DNA of 64,000 bases, from positions 434,001 to 498,000 of the forward strand of contig NZ_JALPVL010000003.1 of assembly GCF_023544465.1 (NCBI RefSeq), given 5' to 3'. A program made the position numbers and the translations under genes. The notes under the pieces were generated by a model, which saw only the letters and a list, made by a program, of their open reading frames with translations, made no database searches and had not been told where the DNA came from. Shown here one piece after another: positions 1-7,601 of the stretch (positions are counted from its first letter, which is position 1; each line of letters starts with the position of its first letter). Origin of the DNA: Paractinoplanes maris (GTDB lineage Bacteria > Actinomycetota > Actinomycetes > Mycobacteriales > Micromonosporaceae).

Positions 1-1
1 C

Positions 2-850
2 GCGCTGCCGCACTCGACGCCGTTCGCAGCCGACGTCCGGATGACCCCGGAGCAGAATGCCCGCGTCGTGGCGGCGCTGGACGACGCCCTGCGAACCGCC
101 GGCGACTGCCTGACAGTGGACGAGCTGTCGGCCGCCGTGGTCGCGCGGGCCGGTTCGTGGGCGGGCGACCTGGTCATGCCCGCGTTCCAGACGTGGTGGC
201 CGCGGTGGCGGCAGATCGTCGGCTCGCCTCTGACTCAGGGTGTGCTGTGCTTCGGGCCGCAGCGGGGTCGCAAGGTCACCTACACCAGTCCCGCGGTGTG
301 GGCGCCGGAGTCCAGGCCGTGGGAGCCCGAGCCGGCGCTGCGCGAGCTGATCCGGCGCTACCTGTGGTCGTACGGCCCGGCGACACCGGCCGAGGTGGCC
401 CGCTGGCTGGCCGCTCCCCCACCGTTCATCACCAAGGTCTTCGGTTCACTCGACCTCCAACCGGTGACGATCGACGGCGCGCGGACATGGCTGCTGGCCG
501 GCGACGACACCTTCCCCGCGCCGGCGGCTTCGCCGAGCGTCCGCCTGCTGCCCTACTTCGACGCGTACGCCGTGGGCGCGCACCCCCGCAGCGAGACCTT
601 CCCCGGCGCCGCCTTCGATCGGGCGCTCAACCGTGGCCAGGCCGGCAACTACCCCGTCCTCCTGGTCGACGGCCGGGCGGCCGGGGTCTGGCACCAGCGT
701 CGCTCCGGCCCCCGCGTCCACGTCACGGTCGAGCCGGTCTCCGACGTCCCGACGACCGCGCTGAAAGCCGAGGTCGAGCGACTGGGCCACATCCTCGGCG
801 CGACCCCCACCCTCACCGTCGGCGCAGTGACAGTGGGCCCGCACGCCTGA
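2..850 (+). CDS. Winged-helix DNA-binding domain protein (AlkZ-like), 5' end missing
   Basis: Reading frame is open to the left edge of the window, so the gene starts upstream; the ATG at 41 is probably internal. The visible part (about 280 residues) resembles the C-terminal two thirds of the HTH_42/AlkZ-like winged-helix family: a Trp-rich helical stretch (FQTWWPRW) followed by a domain ending in a line like LLPYFDAYAVG and a conserved GRAAGVWH segment. Family members include DNA glycosylases that unhook crosslinks (AlkZ of Streptomyces), but most are uncharacterised. The catalytic region of AlkZ cannot be judged because the N-terminus is absent. Function beyond the family is not claimed. 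Confidence 0.75.
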   Translation, partial: ALPHSTPFAADVRMTPEQNARVVAALDDALRTAGDCLTVDELSAAVVARAGSWAGDLVMPAFQTWWPRWRQIVGSPLTQGVLCFGPQRGRKVTYTSPAVWAPESRPWEPEPALRELIRRYLWSYGPATPAEVARWLAAPPPFITKVFGSLDLQPVTIDGARTWLLAGDDTFPAPAASPSVRLLPYFDAYAVGAHPRSETFPGAAFDRALNRGQAGNYPVLLVDGRAAGVWHQRRSGPRVHVTVEPVSDVPTTALKAEVERLGHILGATPTLTVGAVTVGPHA

Positions 851-890
851 CCATCGGGTGGTCCCTCCGCGGACGCGGCCTCCTGCCCGG

Positions 891-1847
891 TCAGCCCGCG
901 ACGGGGACGACCGCCGGATTCGGGTCCGGGTCCAGGGCCACGTCGGGGTCCGTGGACTCGGAGGGGATCGAGGCGATGCCGGCCAGGATGAGGGCGCCGC
1001 CGAGAATTTGCAGCGGGGTCAGCGCCTCGCCCAGCACGAGCCAGGCGAAGATCGAGGCGAAGACGACCTCGAGCAGGCCCAGGAACGACGCCAGGCGCGA
1101 GCCCAGCCGGGACGAGCCGGCGATCCCGGTGGCGTACGCGATGGCCGTGCCCGCGATGGCCACGACACCCAGCGGGACCCACCAGGGCGCGGTGCCGCCG
1201 AGCATCGGGACGTCGCCGCCGACGGTCTCGAGCGGCAGGGCTCCGGTCAGGCCGAGCAGCCCCAGCGTCAGGCCGCCGAGCAGCAGACCGGAGCCGGCCA
1301 GGGCGACCGGCGGCAGTCCGTCGGCCGGGCGGGCGGCGACCACGAAATACACGGCGCAGCCGACCGCGGCGGCGAGGGCGAACACCAGCCCCAGCGGGTC
1401 GACCGCCTGCAGGGCACCGGGGCCGATCACCAGCATGAGACCGCCGACGGCGAGCACCGAGCCGAGCAGCACCATGGGCCGGGGCATCCGCCGGGTGGTG
1501 GCCCAGGCCCACAGGACGAGCAGGAGCGGCGCCTGATATTCGATCAGCAGCGCCGTCGAGACCGGGACGCGGGCGATCGCCGCGAAATAGGCGAGCTGGG
1601 TGAACGCGACCGCGATCAGACCCATGCCGAGCACCCGCCAGCGGGCCCGCCACAGGGCCGACCAGCGGCCGCGCAGGGCGAACAGCACGAACGGCAGGAG
1701 CACGATGCTGCCGGTCAGGGCGCGTACGGTGACGGCGGCGGCCGGGGACCAGCCGGCCTCGAGGAGTGGCTTGATGAACGCACCTGACGTGCCGAACGAG
1801 ATGGCAGACAGGGTCATCGCGGCCAGGCCGACGTGTTTGGTCTTCAT
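891..1847 (-). CDS. EamA/DMT-superfamily transporter
   Basis: A 318-residue integral membrane protein with about ten hydrophobic helices arranged as two EamA repeats (roughly residues 6-140 and 150-285). The N-terminal helix carries the family-typical SFGTSGAF segment, and the second repeat contains GLLEVVFASIFAWLVLGE, the usual last-but-two-helix signature. Members export amino acids or other small metabolites; the substrate here cannot be read. An in-frame GTG 15 nt upstream exists, but I chose the ATG at 1847 because GGAGG lies four bases before it. It is transcribed divergently from the CGNR regulator at 1929, which probably controls it. Confidence 0.88.
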   Translation of the reverse strand: MKTKHVGLAAMTLSAISFGTSGAFIKPLLEAGWSPAAAVTVRALTGSIVLLPFVLFALRGRWSALWRARWRVLGMGLIAVAFTQLAYFAAIARVPVSTALLIEYQAPLLLVLWAWATTRRMPRPMVLLGSVLAVGGLMLVIGPGALQAVDPLGLVFALAAAVGCAVYFVVAARPADGLPPVALAGSGLLLGGLTLGLLGLTGALPLETVGGDVPMLGGTAPWWVPLGVVAIAGTAIAYATGIAGSSRLGSRLASFLGLLEVVFASIFAWLVLGEALTPLQILGGALILAGIASIPSESTDPDVALDPDPNPAVVPVAG

Positions 1848-1928
1848 TTCGCCTCCGTTCACCTGCTGCTGTCATGAGCTAAATTGCTTACAGTCCTGAC
1901 GCTAGGCCGGTCCCAGTGAGGAGTCAAA
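1848..1928. promoter_or_regulatory. Divergent promoter region with AAATTGCTT direct repeats
   Basis: The 81-bp gap between the EamA transporter and the CGNR regulator is AT-richer than its surroundings and carries the 9-mer AAATTGCTT twice in direct orientation, at 1881-1889 and 1926-1934; the second copy includes the TTG start codon of the regulator. The placement fits a binding site for the regulator acting on both genes, but binding is inferred. Confidence 0.35.
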
Positions 1929-2480
1929 TTGCTTTTTGCCCCTGACACGGTGGAGTCGCTGGACTTCGTGGTGGCGCTGGCCAACACGTCGCCGGACAGC
2001 TCGCGCAGCGGTGCCGACGAGCTCGCCACCGTCGAGCAGCTGGCCGCGATGCTGACGCGGTTCACGTACACGGGCCGCATCGACCACGACCAAGCCGAGC
2101 TCGACGACGTGCGCGAGACCCGTACGCTGCTCCGATCGGTCTGGGTCCTGGAGCGCGACGACGCGGTCGAGGTGGTCAACCGGATGCTGCGCGAGGCGAA
2201 GGCGCTGCCGTTCCTGGCCCGGCACGACTCGCTCGACTGGCACATGCACGCGACCTCGCCCGACGCACCGCTGGCCGAGCGGATCCGGGCCGAGGTGGCG
2301 CTGGCGCTGACCGACGTGATCCGGATGAACGAGATGGGCCGGCTGCGCATCTGCGAGGCCGACGACTGCGAGGGGCTGGTGCTCGACCTCTCGCGCAACG
2401 GGTCCAAGCGGTTCTGCACGGTGCGCTGCGGCAACCGGATGAACATGATCGCTTTCCGGGAGCGCCAGGCGGGTGCTTGA
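1929..2480 (+). CDS. CGNR zinc-finger transcriptional regulator (ABATE domain)
   Basis: 183 residues. Residues 8-130 match the ABATE (DUF1470) domain, starting with the typical DFVVALANT segment. Residues 140-175 form the CGNR zinc finger, with likely ligands Cys142, Cys147, Cys163 and Cys167 and the motif CGNR at 167-170. These proteins are considered stress-response or small-molecule-responsive regulators of actinomycetes. The start is TTG, supported by GAGGAG five bases upstream. It is divergent from the EamA exporter, a common arrangement for CGNR regulators, so local control of that exporter is likely though unproven. Confidence 0.9.
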   Translation: MLFAPDTVESLDFVVALANTSPDSSRSGADELATVEQLAAMLTRFTYTGRIDHDQAELDDVRETRTLLRSVWVLERDDAVEVVNRMLREAKALPFLARHDSLDWHMHATSPDAPLAERIRAEVALALTDVIRMNEMGRLRICEADDCEGLVLDLSRNGSKRFCTVRCGNRMNMIAFRERQAGA

Positions 2481-2526
2481 GCGCGGCGGGTCGGCGGGGC
2501 CACCGCGCAGGCGCTAGGGTCGTTTC

Positions 2527-2841
2527 ATGATGCTGCGAGAGCTCATCGGCCGGGTCTTGCGTCGCACACGACTGGGCCAGCGGCGCACGCTGCGCGAGGT
2601 GGCCGACGCGGTCGGCATGTCGATCGGGCACCTCTCCGAGGTCGAGCGCGGCCGCAAGGAGCCGTCGTCCGAGATGCTCGCGGCCATCTGCCGCGCGCTC
2701 GGCATCACGATGACCGACCTGCTGGCCGCGGTGCTGCACGACCTAGCACCCCAGCAGCCGCGCCTGCACCGCTTCGAGATCGCCCGCCAGGCGACCACGC
2801 GGGTCCAGCTCCGCCGGACGGATTTCCAGCTCGCCGCCTAG
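2527..2841 (+). CDS. XRE-family regulator resembling ClgR
   Basis: 104 residues, with a helix-turn-helix at about 17-70. The segment LREVADAVGMSIGHLSEVER followed by GRKEPSSEMLAAICRALGI closely follows actinobacterial ClgR, the activator of clp protease and lon genes. ClgR usually has a LASASDE-like degradation tail; here the C-terminus after residue 75 is different and longer (ends RTDFQLAA, still a small/hydrophobic tail that could be a degron). It is probably a paralogue. Two consecutive ATG codons at 2527 and 2530 are both possible starts. Its stop overlaps the stop of the convergent methyltransferase by four bases. Confidence 0.8.
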   Translation: MMLRELIGRVLRRTRLGQRRTLREVADAVGMSIGHLSEVERGRKEPSSEMLAAICRALGITMTDLLAAVLHDLAPQQPRLHRFEIARQATTRVQLRRTDFQLAA

Positions 2842-3623
2842 GGTTTGCGCGCCACCGCGGCGTATCCGTCGACGACGATCTTGTCGTCGGTGGCCGGCCG
2901 CCACTCGGGGATCGGGACGACGCCGGGCTCGACCAGCTCGAGGCCGTCGAAGAAGGCGGTGAAGTCGGCGACCTCGCGCAGGTGATAGGGGACGGCGCCG
3001 CTCTCGTTGTACTGCCGGTGCGACTCGATCACGCGCTCGCTTGTGGCGGTGCCGTCGGACATCGCCAGGAAACTGCCGGACGGCAGCTCGGCGACCAGCG
3101 CCCGCACGATGGCTCGAGCCTCGGCCGGATCCTGCACGTGGCCCATCACGCCGAGCATCATCAGTGCGACCGGCCGCGTGAGGTCGAGCGTCCGCTTCGC
3201 CTCGTCGATCACGGCGGTCGCGTCCTTCAGGTCCTCGTCGATGTACGTCGTGACACCCTCGGGCGTGCTGGTCAGGAGCGCCCGGGCGTGGCTGAGCACG
3301 AGCGGGTCGTTGTCGACGTAGACGATCCGGGCGTCGGGCGCGAGGTGCTGGGCGACCTCGTGGGTGTTGGCCACCGTGGGCAGTCCGGTGCCGACGTCGA
3401 GGAACTGGCGGACGCCGCGCTCGGCGGCGAGATAGGTGACCGCGCGGCCGAGGAAGGCCCGGGTCTGGCGGGCGGCGTCGACGATCTCGGGGAACACCGC
3501 CTTGACCTGGTCACCGACGGCGCGGTCGGCGGCGAAGTTGTCCTTGCCACCGAGCCAGTAGTTCCAGACCCGGGCGGAGTGCGGCACCTCGACATTGAGC
3601 TTGGTCGACAGATCATCGGTCAC
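2838..3623 (-). CDS. SAM-dependent methyltransferase, DUF574 family
   Basis: About 261 residues from the GTG at 3623; an in-frame TTG at 3659 would add 12. Near the start SARVWNYWLGGKDNF, then the SAM-binding motif I at FLDVGTGLPT, an acidic VYVDNDPLVL strand, and SDGTATSERV further on: all hallmarks of the actinobacterial Methyltransf_19 (DUF574) family, which is very expanded in these genomes and mostly of unknown substrate. It follows the response-regulator gene on the same strand and overlaps its 3' end by 11 bases (47 if the TTG is used), so it is probably co-transcribed and translationally coupled with the two-component pair. Confidence 0.88.
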   Translation of the reverse strand: MTDDLSTKLNVEVPHSARVWNYWLGGKDNFAADRAVGDQVKAVFPEIVDAARQTRAFLGRAVTYLAAERGVRQFLDVGTGLPTVANTHEVAQHLAPDARIVYVDNDPLVLSHARALLTSTPEGVTTYIDEDLKDATAVIDEAKRTLDLTRPVALMMLGVMGHVQDPAEARAIVRALVAELPSGSFLAMSDGTATSERVIESHRQYNESGAVPYHLREVADFTAFFDGLELVEPGVVPIPEWRPATDDKIVVDGYAAVARKP

Positions 3624-4320
3624 GGCGACAGTGTCCCGGGTGGACAGTGGGCGGTGCAACCCGCGGACGGACCAGCCCGGCGTCGTACGCGGCGATCACC
3701 AGCTGGGCCCGGTCCCGGGCCCGCAGCTTGGCCAGCAGGTGGGTCAGGTGCGTCTTGACGGTCTTGACCGAGACGACCAGCGCCCCGGCGATCTCGTCGT
3801 TGGACAGGCCGGCGCCGACCAGCGCGAGCACGTCGATCTCGCGGGCGGTGAGACCGCGCAGCGTGGGCCGGTCACGGCCCGGGCCGGGAGCGGACACGAA
3901 ATGGTCGATCAGCCGGGTCAGGATCGACGGTGCGAACAGCGACTCGCCCCGGTGGGTGCGCCGGACGGCGGCCAGGAGCTCCTCCGGGTGGGCGTCCTTG
4001 AGCAGGAAGCCCGAGGCCCCGGCCCGCAGCGCGTCATGCACGTACTCGTCCAGCTCGAACATGCTGAGCACCAGCACCTTGGCGCCGTCGAGAGCCGGGT
4101 CGGCGCAGATCCGGCGGGTCGCCTCGAGACCGTCGACGTGGGGCATGCGGACGTCCATCAGGATCACGTCGGGCCGGGTGGCTCGCGCCTGCCGCTCGGC
4201 CTCGGCGCCGTCACCGGCCTGTCCGACCACCTCGAGGTCGGCTTCCTTCTCGATGATCATCGCGAGGCTGTGCCGGAGCAGCGGCTGGTCGTCGACGAGC
4301 AGGACGCGGACGGGGGTCAC
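3613..4320 (-). CDS. NarL/LuxR-family response regulator
   Basis: 235 residues. Receiver domain 1-125 with acidic pocket Asp10/Asp11, phosphoacceptor Asp56 (in ILMDVRMP) and the conserved Lys in GFLLKDA. LuxR-type helix-turn-helix at about 155-215 (LTAREIDVLALVGAGLSNDE, then VKTVKTHLTHLLAKL). It ends with an unusual roughly 20-residue basic/proline tail that overlaps the methyltransferase start. The ATG overlaps the stop of the histidine kinase by four bases (ATGA), so this is the cognate partner. Likely targets include the divergent ABC transporter operon starting at 5267, the usual arrangement for drug- or peptide-sensing systems. Confidence 0.95.
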   Translation of the reverse strand: MTPVRVLLVDDQPLLRHSLAMIIEKEADLEVVGQAGDGAEAERQARATRPDVILMDVRMPHVDGLEATRRICADPALDGAKVLVLSMFELDEYVHDALRAGASGFLLKDAHPEELLAAVRRTHRGESLFAPSILTRLIDHFVSAPGPGRDRPTLRGLTAREIDVLALVGAGLSNDEIAGALVVSVKTVKTHLTHLLAKLRARDRAQLVIAAYDAGLVRPRVAPPTVHPGHCRRDR

Positions 4321-5168
4321 GGGGCGGGCACCTCGTCGGGGATGCGGGCGGTGAGCTGGAAGCCGCCGTCCTTGTGGCGGGTGGCCAGGGTGCCACCCAG
4401 GGCGTTGACGCGCTCGTGCAGGCCGGCCAGTCCGTGCCCGGCCCCCGGCGCCTGATGCCAGCCGGGAGCGGGCCCGGCGTCGGCGACCGAGACGATCAGG
4501 ACCTCGGCGTCGCGGCGGACGACGACGCGGACATCGGTCGGGCCGGCGTGCCGGGCGGTGTTGCTCAATGCCTCCCGTACGGTCTGGCAGATGGCCACCT
4601 GCACGCCGGGTGACACAGCGCCCAGCTCGGTCACGCTGAGTTCCGGGCGGACGCCGGCGTTCTCGGCGGCGCGGACGATGGCGGGCAGCACACTGAGATC
4701 GTCGACCGGGGCCAGCGGCGCCTGCCCCCCGGTCTCTCTCAGGACGGTGAGCATGCGGCGCAGCTCCGCGGTGGCGCCCCGGCTGGCCTCCTCGATGTCG
4801 GTCAGCGCGGCGCCCACCTCCGGCGGTTTCTCGAGGTGGCGGGTCGAGGCGGCGCGCACGGTGATCAGGCCGAGCCCGTGGGACACGACGTCGTGCAGAT
4901 CACGGGCGATCTTGAGGCGCTCGGTCTGGACCGCCTCGGCGGCGGCCCAGGCCGTCAGTCGCTCCTCGTAGGCCCGGCGATCGGCCCGCCAGCGCTGGAC
5001 GGCCCAGACGGCGGCGGTCAGCGCGCCCCCGGCCAGGACCGCCGGGACGATCGTCGCCGCCGGGCCCCGGGCCCCGCCGGTCACCATCGCCACGAACGTG
5101 ACGACGCCGACCGTCAGGAGCACCGGGACGGCCCGGGATCGCCTGGTCGGACGGAGGCTCTCGCGCAT
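4317..5168 (-). CDS. Sensor histidine kinase (HisKA_3 type)
   Basis: 283 residues. Two N-terminal hydrophobic helices (about 14-30 and 37-58) leave almost no extracellular part, so the signal is probably intramembrane or comes from a partner. A short coiled segment leads to the HisKA_3 dimerisation domain with phospho-accepting His92 (ARDLHDVVSH). HATPase_c follows with the N-box at about 196-208 (REALSNTARHA) and a G-box GAGHGLAGL at 242-250. Small kinases of this form typically work with an adjacent ABC transporter; the three-gene export operon transcribed divergently from 5267 is the obvious partner. Confidence 0.95.
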   Translation of the reverse strand: MRESLRPTRRSRAVPVLLTVGVVTFVAMVTGGARGPAATIVPAVLAGGALTAAVWAVQRWRADRRAYEERLTAWAAAEAVQTERLKIARDLHDVVSHGLGLITVRAASTRHLEKPPEVGAALTDIEEASRGATAELRRMLTVLRETGGQAPLAPVDDLSVLPAIVRAAENAGVRPELSVTELGAVSPGVQVAICQTVREALSNTARHAGPTDVRVVVRRDAEVLIVSVADAGPAPGWHQAPGAGHGLAGLHERVNALGGTLATRHKDGGFQLTARIPDEVPAP

Positions 5169-5266
5169 GCCGCCGACTGTAGTTCTCCGACCTGGGTCCG
5201 AGGCGCCGCCGGTTTATCGGATCGTGGTCCGACGACTCCGGCCGCGCACTCCGGTTGACTCGTCGC

Positions 5267-5956
5267 ATGATCTCGATCGACCGGGTGAGCCGTCCCGGAA
5301 TCCTGCACGAGGTGTCCTTCGTGGCCCGTCCCGGCCGGGTCACCGGCTTCCTCGGCCCCAACGGCGCGGGCAAGACCTCGACCGTGCGCATCCTGCTCGG
5401 CCTCGACCGGGCGGCGGGCGGCACGGCCCTGATCAACAACCGGGCGTACGCGTCGTGGCCGCGCCCGCTGACGGTCGTCGGGGCGTTGCTCGACGGCAGC
5501 GGAGCCCATCGGGCCCGTACGGCCCGGGCCCATCTGCGCTGGCTGGCGGCGAGCAACGGCCTGCCCCGGGGCAGGGTCGGCGAGGTGCTCGACGTGGTCG
5601 GTCTGGCCGGGGCGGGCGGCAAGCGGGCCGGGCGGTTCTCGCTGGGCATGAGCCGCCGGCTCGGGCTGGCCGCGGCCCTGCTCGGTGATCCGCCGGTGCT
5701 GGTGCTGGACGAGCCGTTCAACGGGCTCGATCCGGCCGGCATCCACTGGATGCGCGAGTTCCTGCGCCGCTGCGCGGGCGAGGGCCGTACAGTGCTGCTC
5801 TCCAGCCATCTGCTCGACTTCCCGGTCGACGACGTGGTCGTCATCAACCACGGGCGGGTTGTCGCCCGGGGCACGACGGCCGAGGTCACCGGCGAGCACG
5901 ATTCGCTGGAGCAGGCGTTCCTGTCGCTGACCGGCGCGGGTGCGGGCTCGTGGTGA
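5267..5956 (+). CDS. ABC transporter ATP-binding protein (export type)
   Basis: About 229 residues from the ATG at 5267; a TTG at 5255 is also in frame. Walker A GPNGAGKT at 30-37, Walker B LVLDEP near residue 150, and the H-loop in LLSSHLL. The ABC signature is modified to SLGMSRRLGLA instead of LSGGQ, as is common in ABC-2 type drug/bacitracin exporter ATPases. It couples directly to two permease genes: its stop overlaps the first permease start (GTGA). Divergent from the histidine kinase and response regulator, which probably control it. Confidence 0.93.
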   Translation: MISIDRVSRPGILHEVSFVARPGRVTGFLGPNGAGKTSTVRILLGLDRAAGGTALINNRAYASWPRPLTVVGALLDGSGAHRARTARAHLRWLAASNGLPRGRVGEVLDVVGLAGAGGKRAGRFSLGMSRRLGLAAALLGDPPVLVLDEPFNGLDPAGIHWMREFLRRCAGEGRTVLLSSHLLDFPVDDVVVINHGRVVARGTTAEVTGEHDSLEQAFLSLTGAGAGSW

Positions 5957-6684
5957 GGGCGGAGCTCCGCAAATTGTTCGGGCTGCCGACCGCCTGGGTG
6001 GGGCTGGTCCTGGGACTGATCGCCGCGCCCGCACTGGTCTTCGTCAACGCGCCCGGCGTGCGGCGGGCCATCGAGTCGGGCGAGATCGCCGACCTGGGTT
6101 ACGAGAACCTCGGCATCGGCCTGCTGGGGGCGCTGATCCTGGGCGTGGTGACGGTCAGCAGTGAATACACGTCCACCGGGGACGACTCGCCGGGCGCTCA
6201 CCAGATGACGGCGACATTGCTGGCCATGCCCCGGCGCACGCGGCTGCTCGTCGCCAAGGGAATGGCACTGGCGCTGGTCGTCGCCGTGCAGGGAGCACTG
6301 ACCGCCTCGGCCGCGGTGCTGCTGACCGAGGTGGTGCTGCCTGAGTACGCGCCACCGTTCGCTCCCGACCGGATCGCCGCGGCGGCTCTCTACTGGACGT
6401 TGCTCGCCCTTCTCGCGTACGCCGTGACCCTGATCTTCCGCAACGGTGTCATCACTCTGACCGTCTTCATCGTGAACAGCACGGTCGTCTCGGTGTCGTA
6501 TCTGCTGACCAAGCTGACCCCGTGGGCCGCCTACCTGCCCGACATCGTCGGCGCGCACATGTTCCTGCGGGGCGATGCGACCGGCGTACGGATCGCGCCG
6601 CTCACCGCCGGCCTGGTGATGACCGCCTGGGTCGCCGCCCTGCTGGCAGTGGCCGGCTACCTCTTCCATCGGCGGCCGGCGTGA
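5953..6684 (+). CDS. ABC-2 type permease subunit 1
   Basis: 243 residues, six predicted membrane helices. It begins with a short cytoplasmic LRKLFGLPTAW segment typical of ABC-2 permeases, and helix 2 is followed by SSEYTSTGD, the conserved EYxxG-type turn of this family. Start is the GTG at 5953 whose GTGA overlaps the ATPase stop; another GTG at 5950 is directly adjacent. Works with the ATPase before it and the shorter permease after it, presumably as a heterodimeric exporter; substrate unknown. Confidence 0.9.
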   Translation: MRAELRKLFGLPTAWVGLVLGLIAAPALVFVNAPGVRRAIESGEIADLGYENLGIGLLGALILGVVTVSSEYTSTGDDSPGAHQMTATLLAMPRRTRLLVAKGMALALVVAVQGALTASAAVLLTEVVLPEYAPPFAPDRIAAAALYWTLLALLAYAVTLIFRNGVITLTVFIVNSTVVSVSYLLTKLTPWAAYLPDIVGAHMFLRGDATGVRIAPLTAGLVMTAWVAALLAVAGYLFHRRPA

Positions 6685-7268
6685 CGGCCGTGCACGCCGA
6701 GCTGCGCAAGCTGATCACGCTGCCGTCGCTGCGGTGGACCGCCGCCCTCACCTGGGCCGCCACTCTGGTCCTGGCCCTCGCGGTCCGTCGCGTCGCACCG
6801 CAGGAGGACCCGATCCGGGCGGCGTTGCGGTGGACGCAGGCCGGATTCCTGGTGTTCGGGGTGCTCGCCGCGACGCAGGAGTACGAGCCGGGCGGTCAGA
6901 TCCGGGCCACGTTGCTGGCTGTTCCCCGGCGGTGGACGCTGGCCGCGGCCAAGGCGGTGGCTTTGATCGTGGTCGCACTGGCCCTCGCGGCTCCTGCGGG
7001 CTCGCCCTACCTGGTCGGCGTGGCCCTGGTCGGCGCCGCGCTGGGGTCGCTGCTGCGGAGCAGCGTGGCCGGGGTGGCCTTGGGGCTGGCGATCTATCTC
7101 GTCGCCTCGCCGGCGATGCGCGCCCGTCTCCCCGGATCGGGGCCCTGGCTGCCCGATGCAGGTCTGGCCGCCGAGGTCTGGCCGCCGGGCGCGACTCTCA
7201 CGGCCGCGGCCTGGCCGCTGGCTGCGACTCTCGTCGCTGCCGTGGTTCTCCGCCGTCGCAACGCCTGA
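6681..7268 (+). CDS. ABC-2 type permease subunit 2 (short)
   Basis: 195 residues starting at the GTG of a GTGA overlap with the previous permease. The N-terminus (HAELRKLITLPSLRW) and the ATQEYEPGGQIRATLLAVPR stretch parallel the first permease (LRKLFGLPTAW, then SSEYTSTGD), so the two look like an old duplication. It has about five hydrophobic helices and lacks the segment corresponding to the middle of its partner, making it some 48 residues shorter; whether it is functional as half of a heterodimer or degenerating cannot be told. Last gene of the operon. Confidence 0.85.
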   Translation: MTAVHAELRKLITLPSLRWTAALTWAATLVLALAVRRVAPQEDPIRAALRWTQAGFLVFGVLAATQEYEPGGQIRATLLAVPRRWTLAAAKAVALIVVALALAAPAGSPYLVGVALVGAALGSLLRSSVAGVALGLAIYLVASPAMRARLPGSGPWLPDAGLAAEVWPPGATLTAAAWPLAATLVAAVVLRRRNA

Positions 7269-7601
7269 GCGGCCTCGTGCCGTAGGGCGTACGGCGTCCT
7301 GGAAGGGCCCGTCACAAGACGTGCTGGGAACGTTCGAGAAGGGCAAGGCCTGGGTGTGGATGGCGGACGCCGACCCGTCCCGAATCGGCAGCACCACCCC
7401 GGCGACTCCACGAGGACCGCCTGCTCAGTGACCTACCGGGTCACGGGCTCATGGCAGGGCGGGTTCCAAGCCGACGTGCGGCTGACCAGCGGTGCGGTTG
7501 CGAGACTTCGGCCCACGGCCCTAGAGTGAACGTACTGGTTCGTACATAAGCAATGCCCGGACCGACGAGGTTGGCTTCGGCCCCACGCGGAGGCGAAAAG
7601 C
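7269..7601. other. Intergenic region, no gene seen except promoter at its 3' end
   Basis: The 333-bp gap between the ABC permease and the QuiC-type gene. Short frames cross it, but none has family resemblance or a ribosome binding site. A small hairpin-forming GTGACC/GGTCAC pair lies around 7430-7446. The last 105 bases hold the promoter and operator annotated separately. The rest shows nothing I can name. Confidence 0.5.
7498..7545 (+). promoter_or_regulatory. Promoter and operator of the QuiC-type gene
   Basis: A sigma-70-like pair TTGCGA (7498-7503) and TAGAGT (7522-7527) is separated by 18 bases. Immediately downstream, over the expected transcription start, lies GTAC-N6-GTAC (7532-7545), an inverted repeat embedded in a CGTAC direct repeat of 10-bp period. 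The position would let a bound repressor block initiation. No regulator gene adjoins it, so the binding protein is unknown. Confidence 0.5.

Noticed and set aside
7156..7431. Small plus-strand frame ending after the ABC permease.
   Set aside because: Begins inside the permease in another frame, lacks a ribosome binding site and resembles no family.
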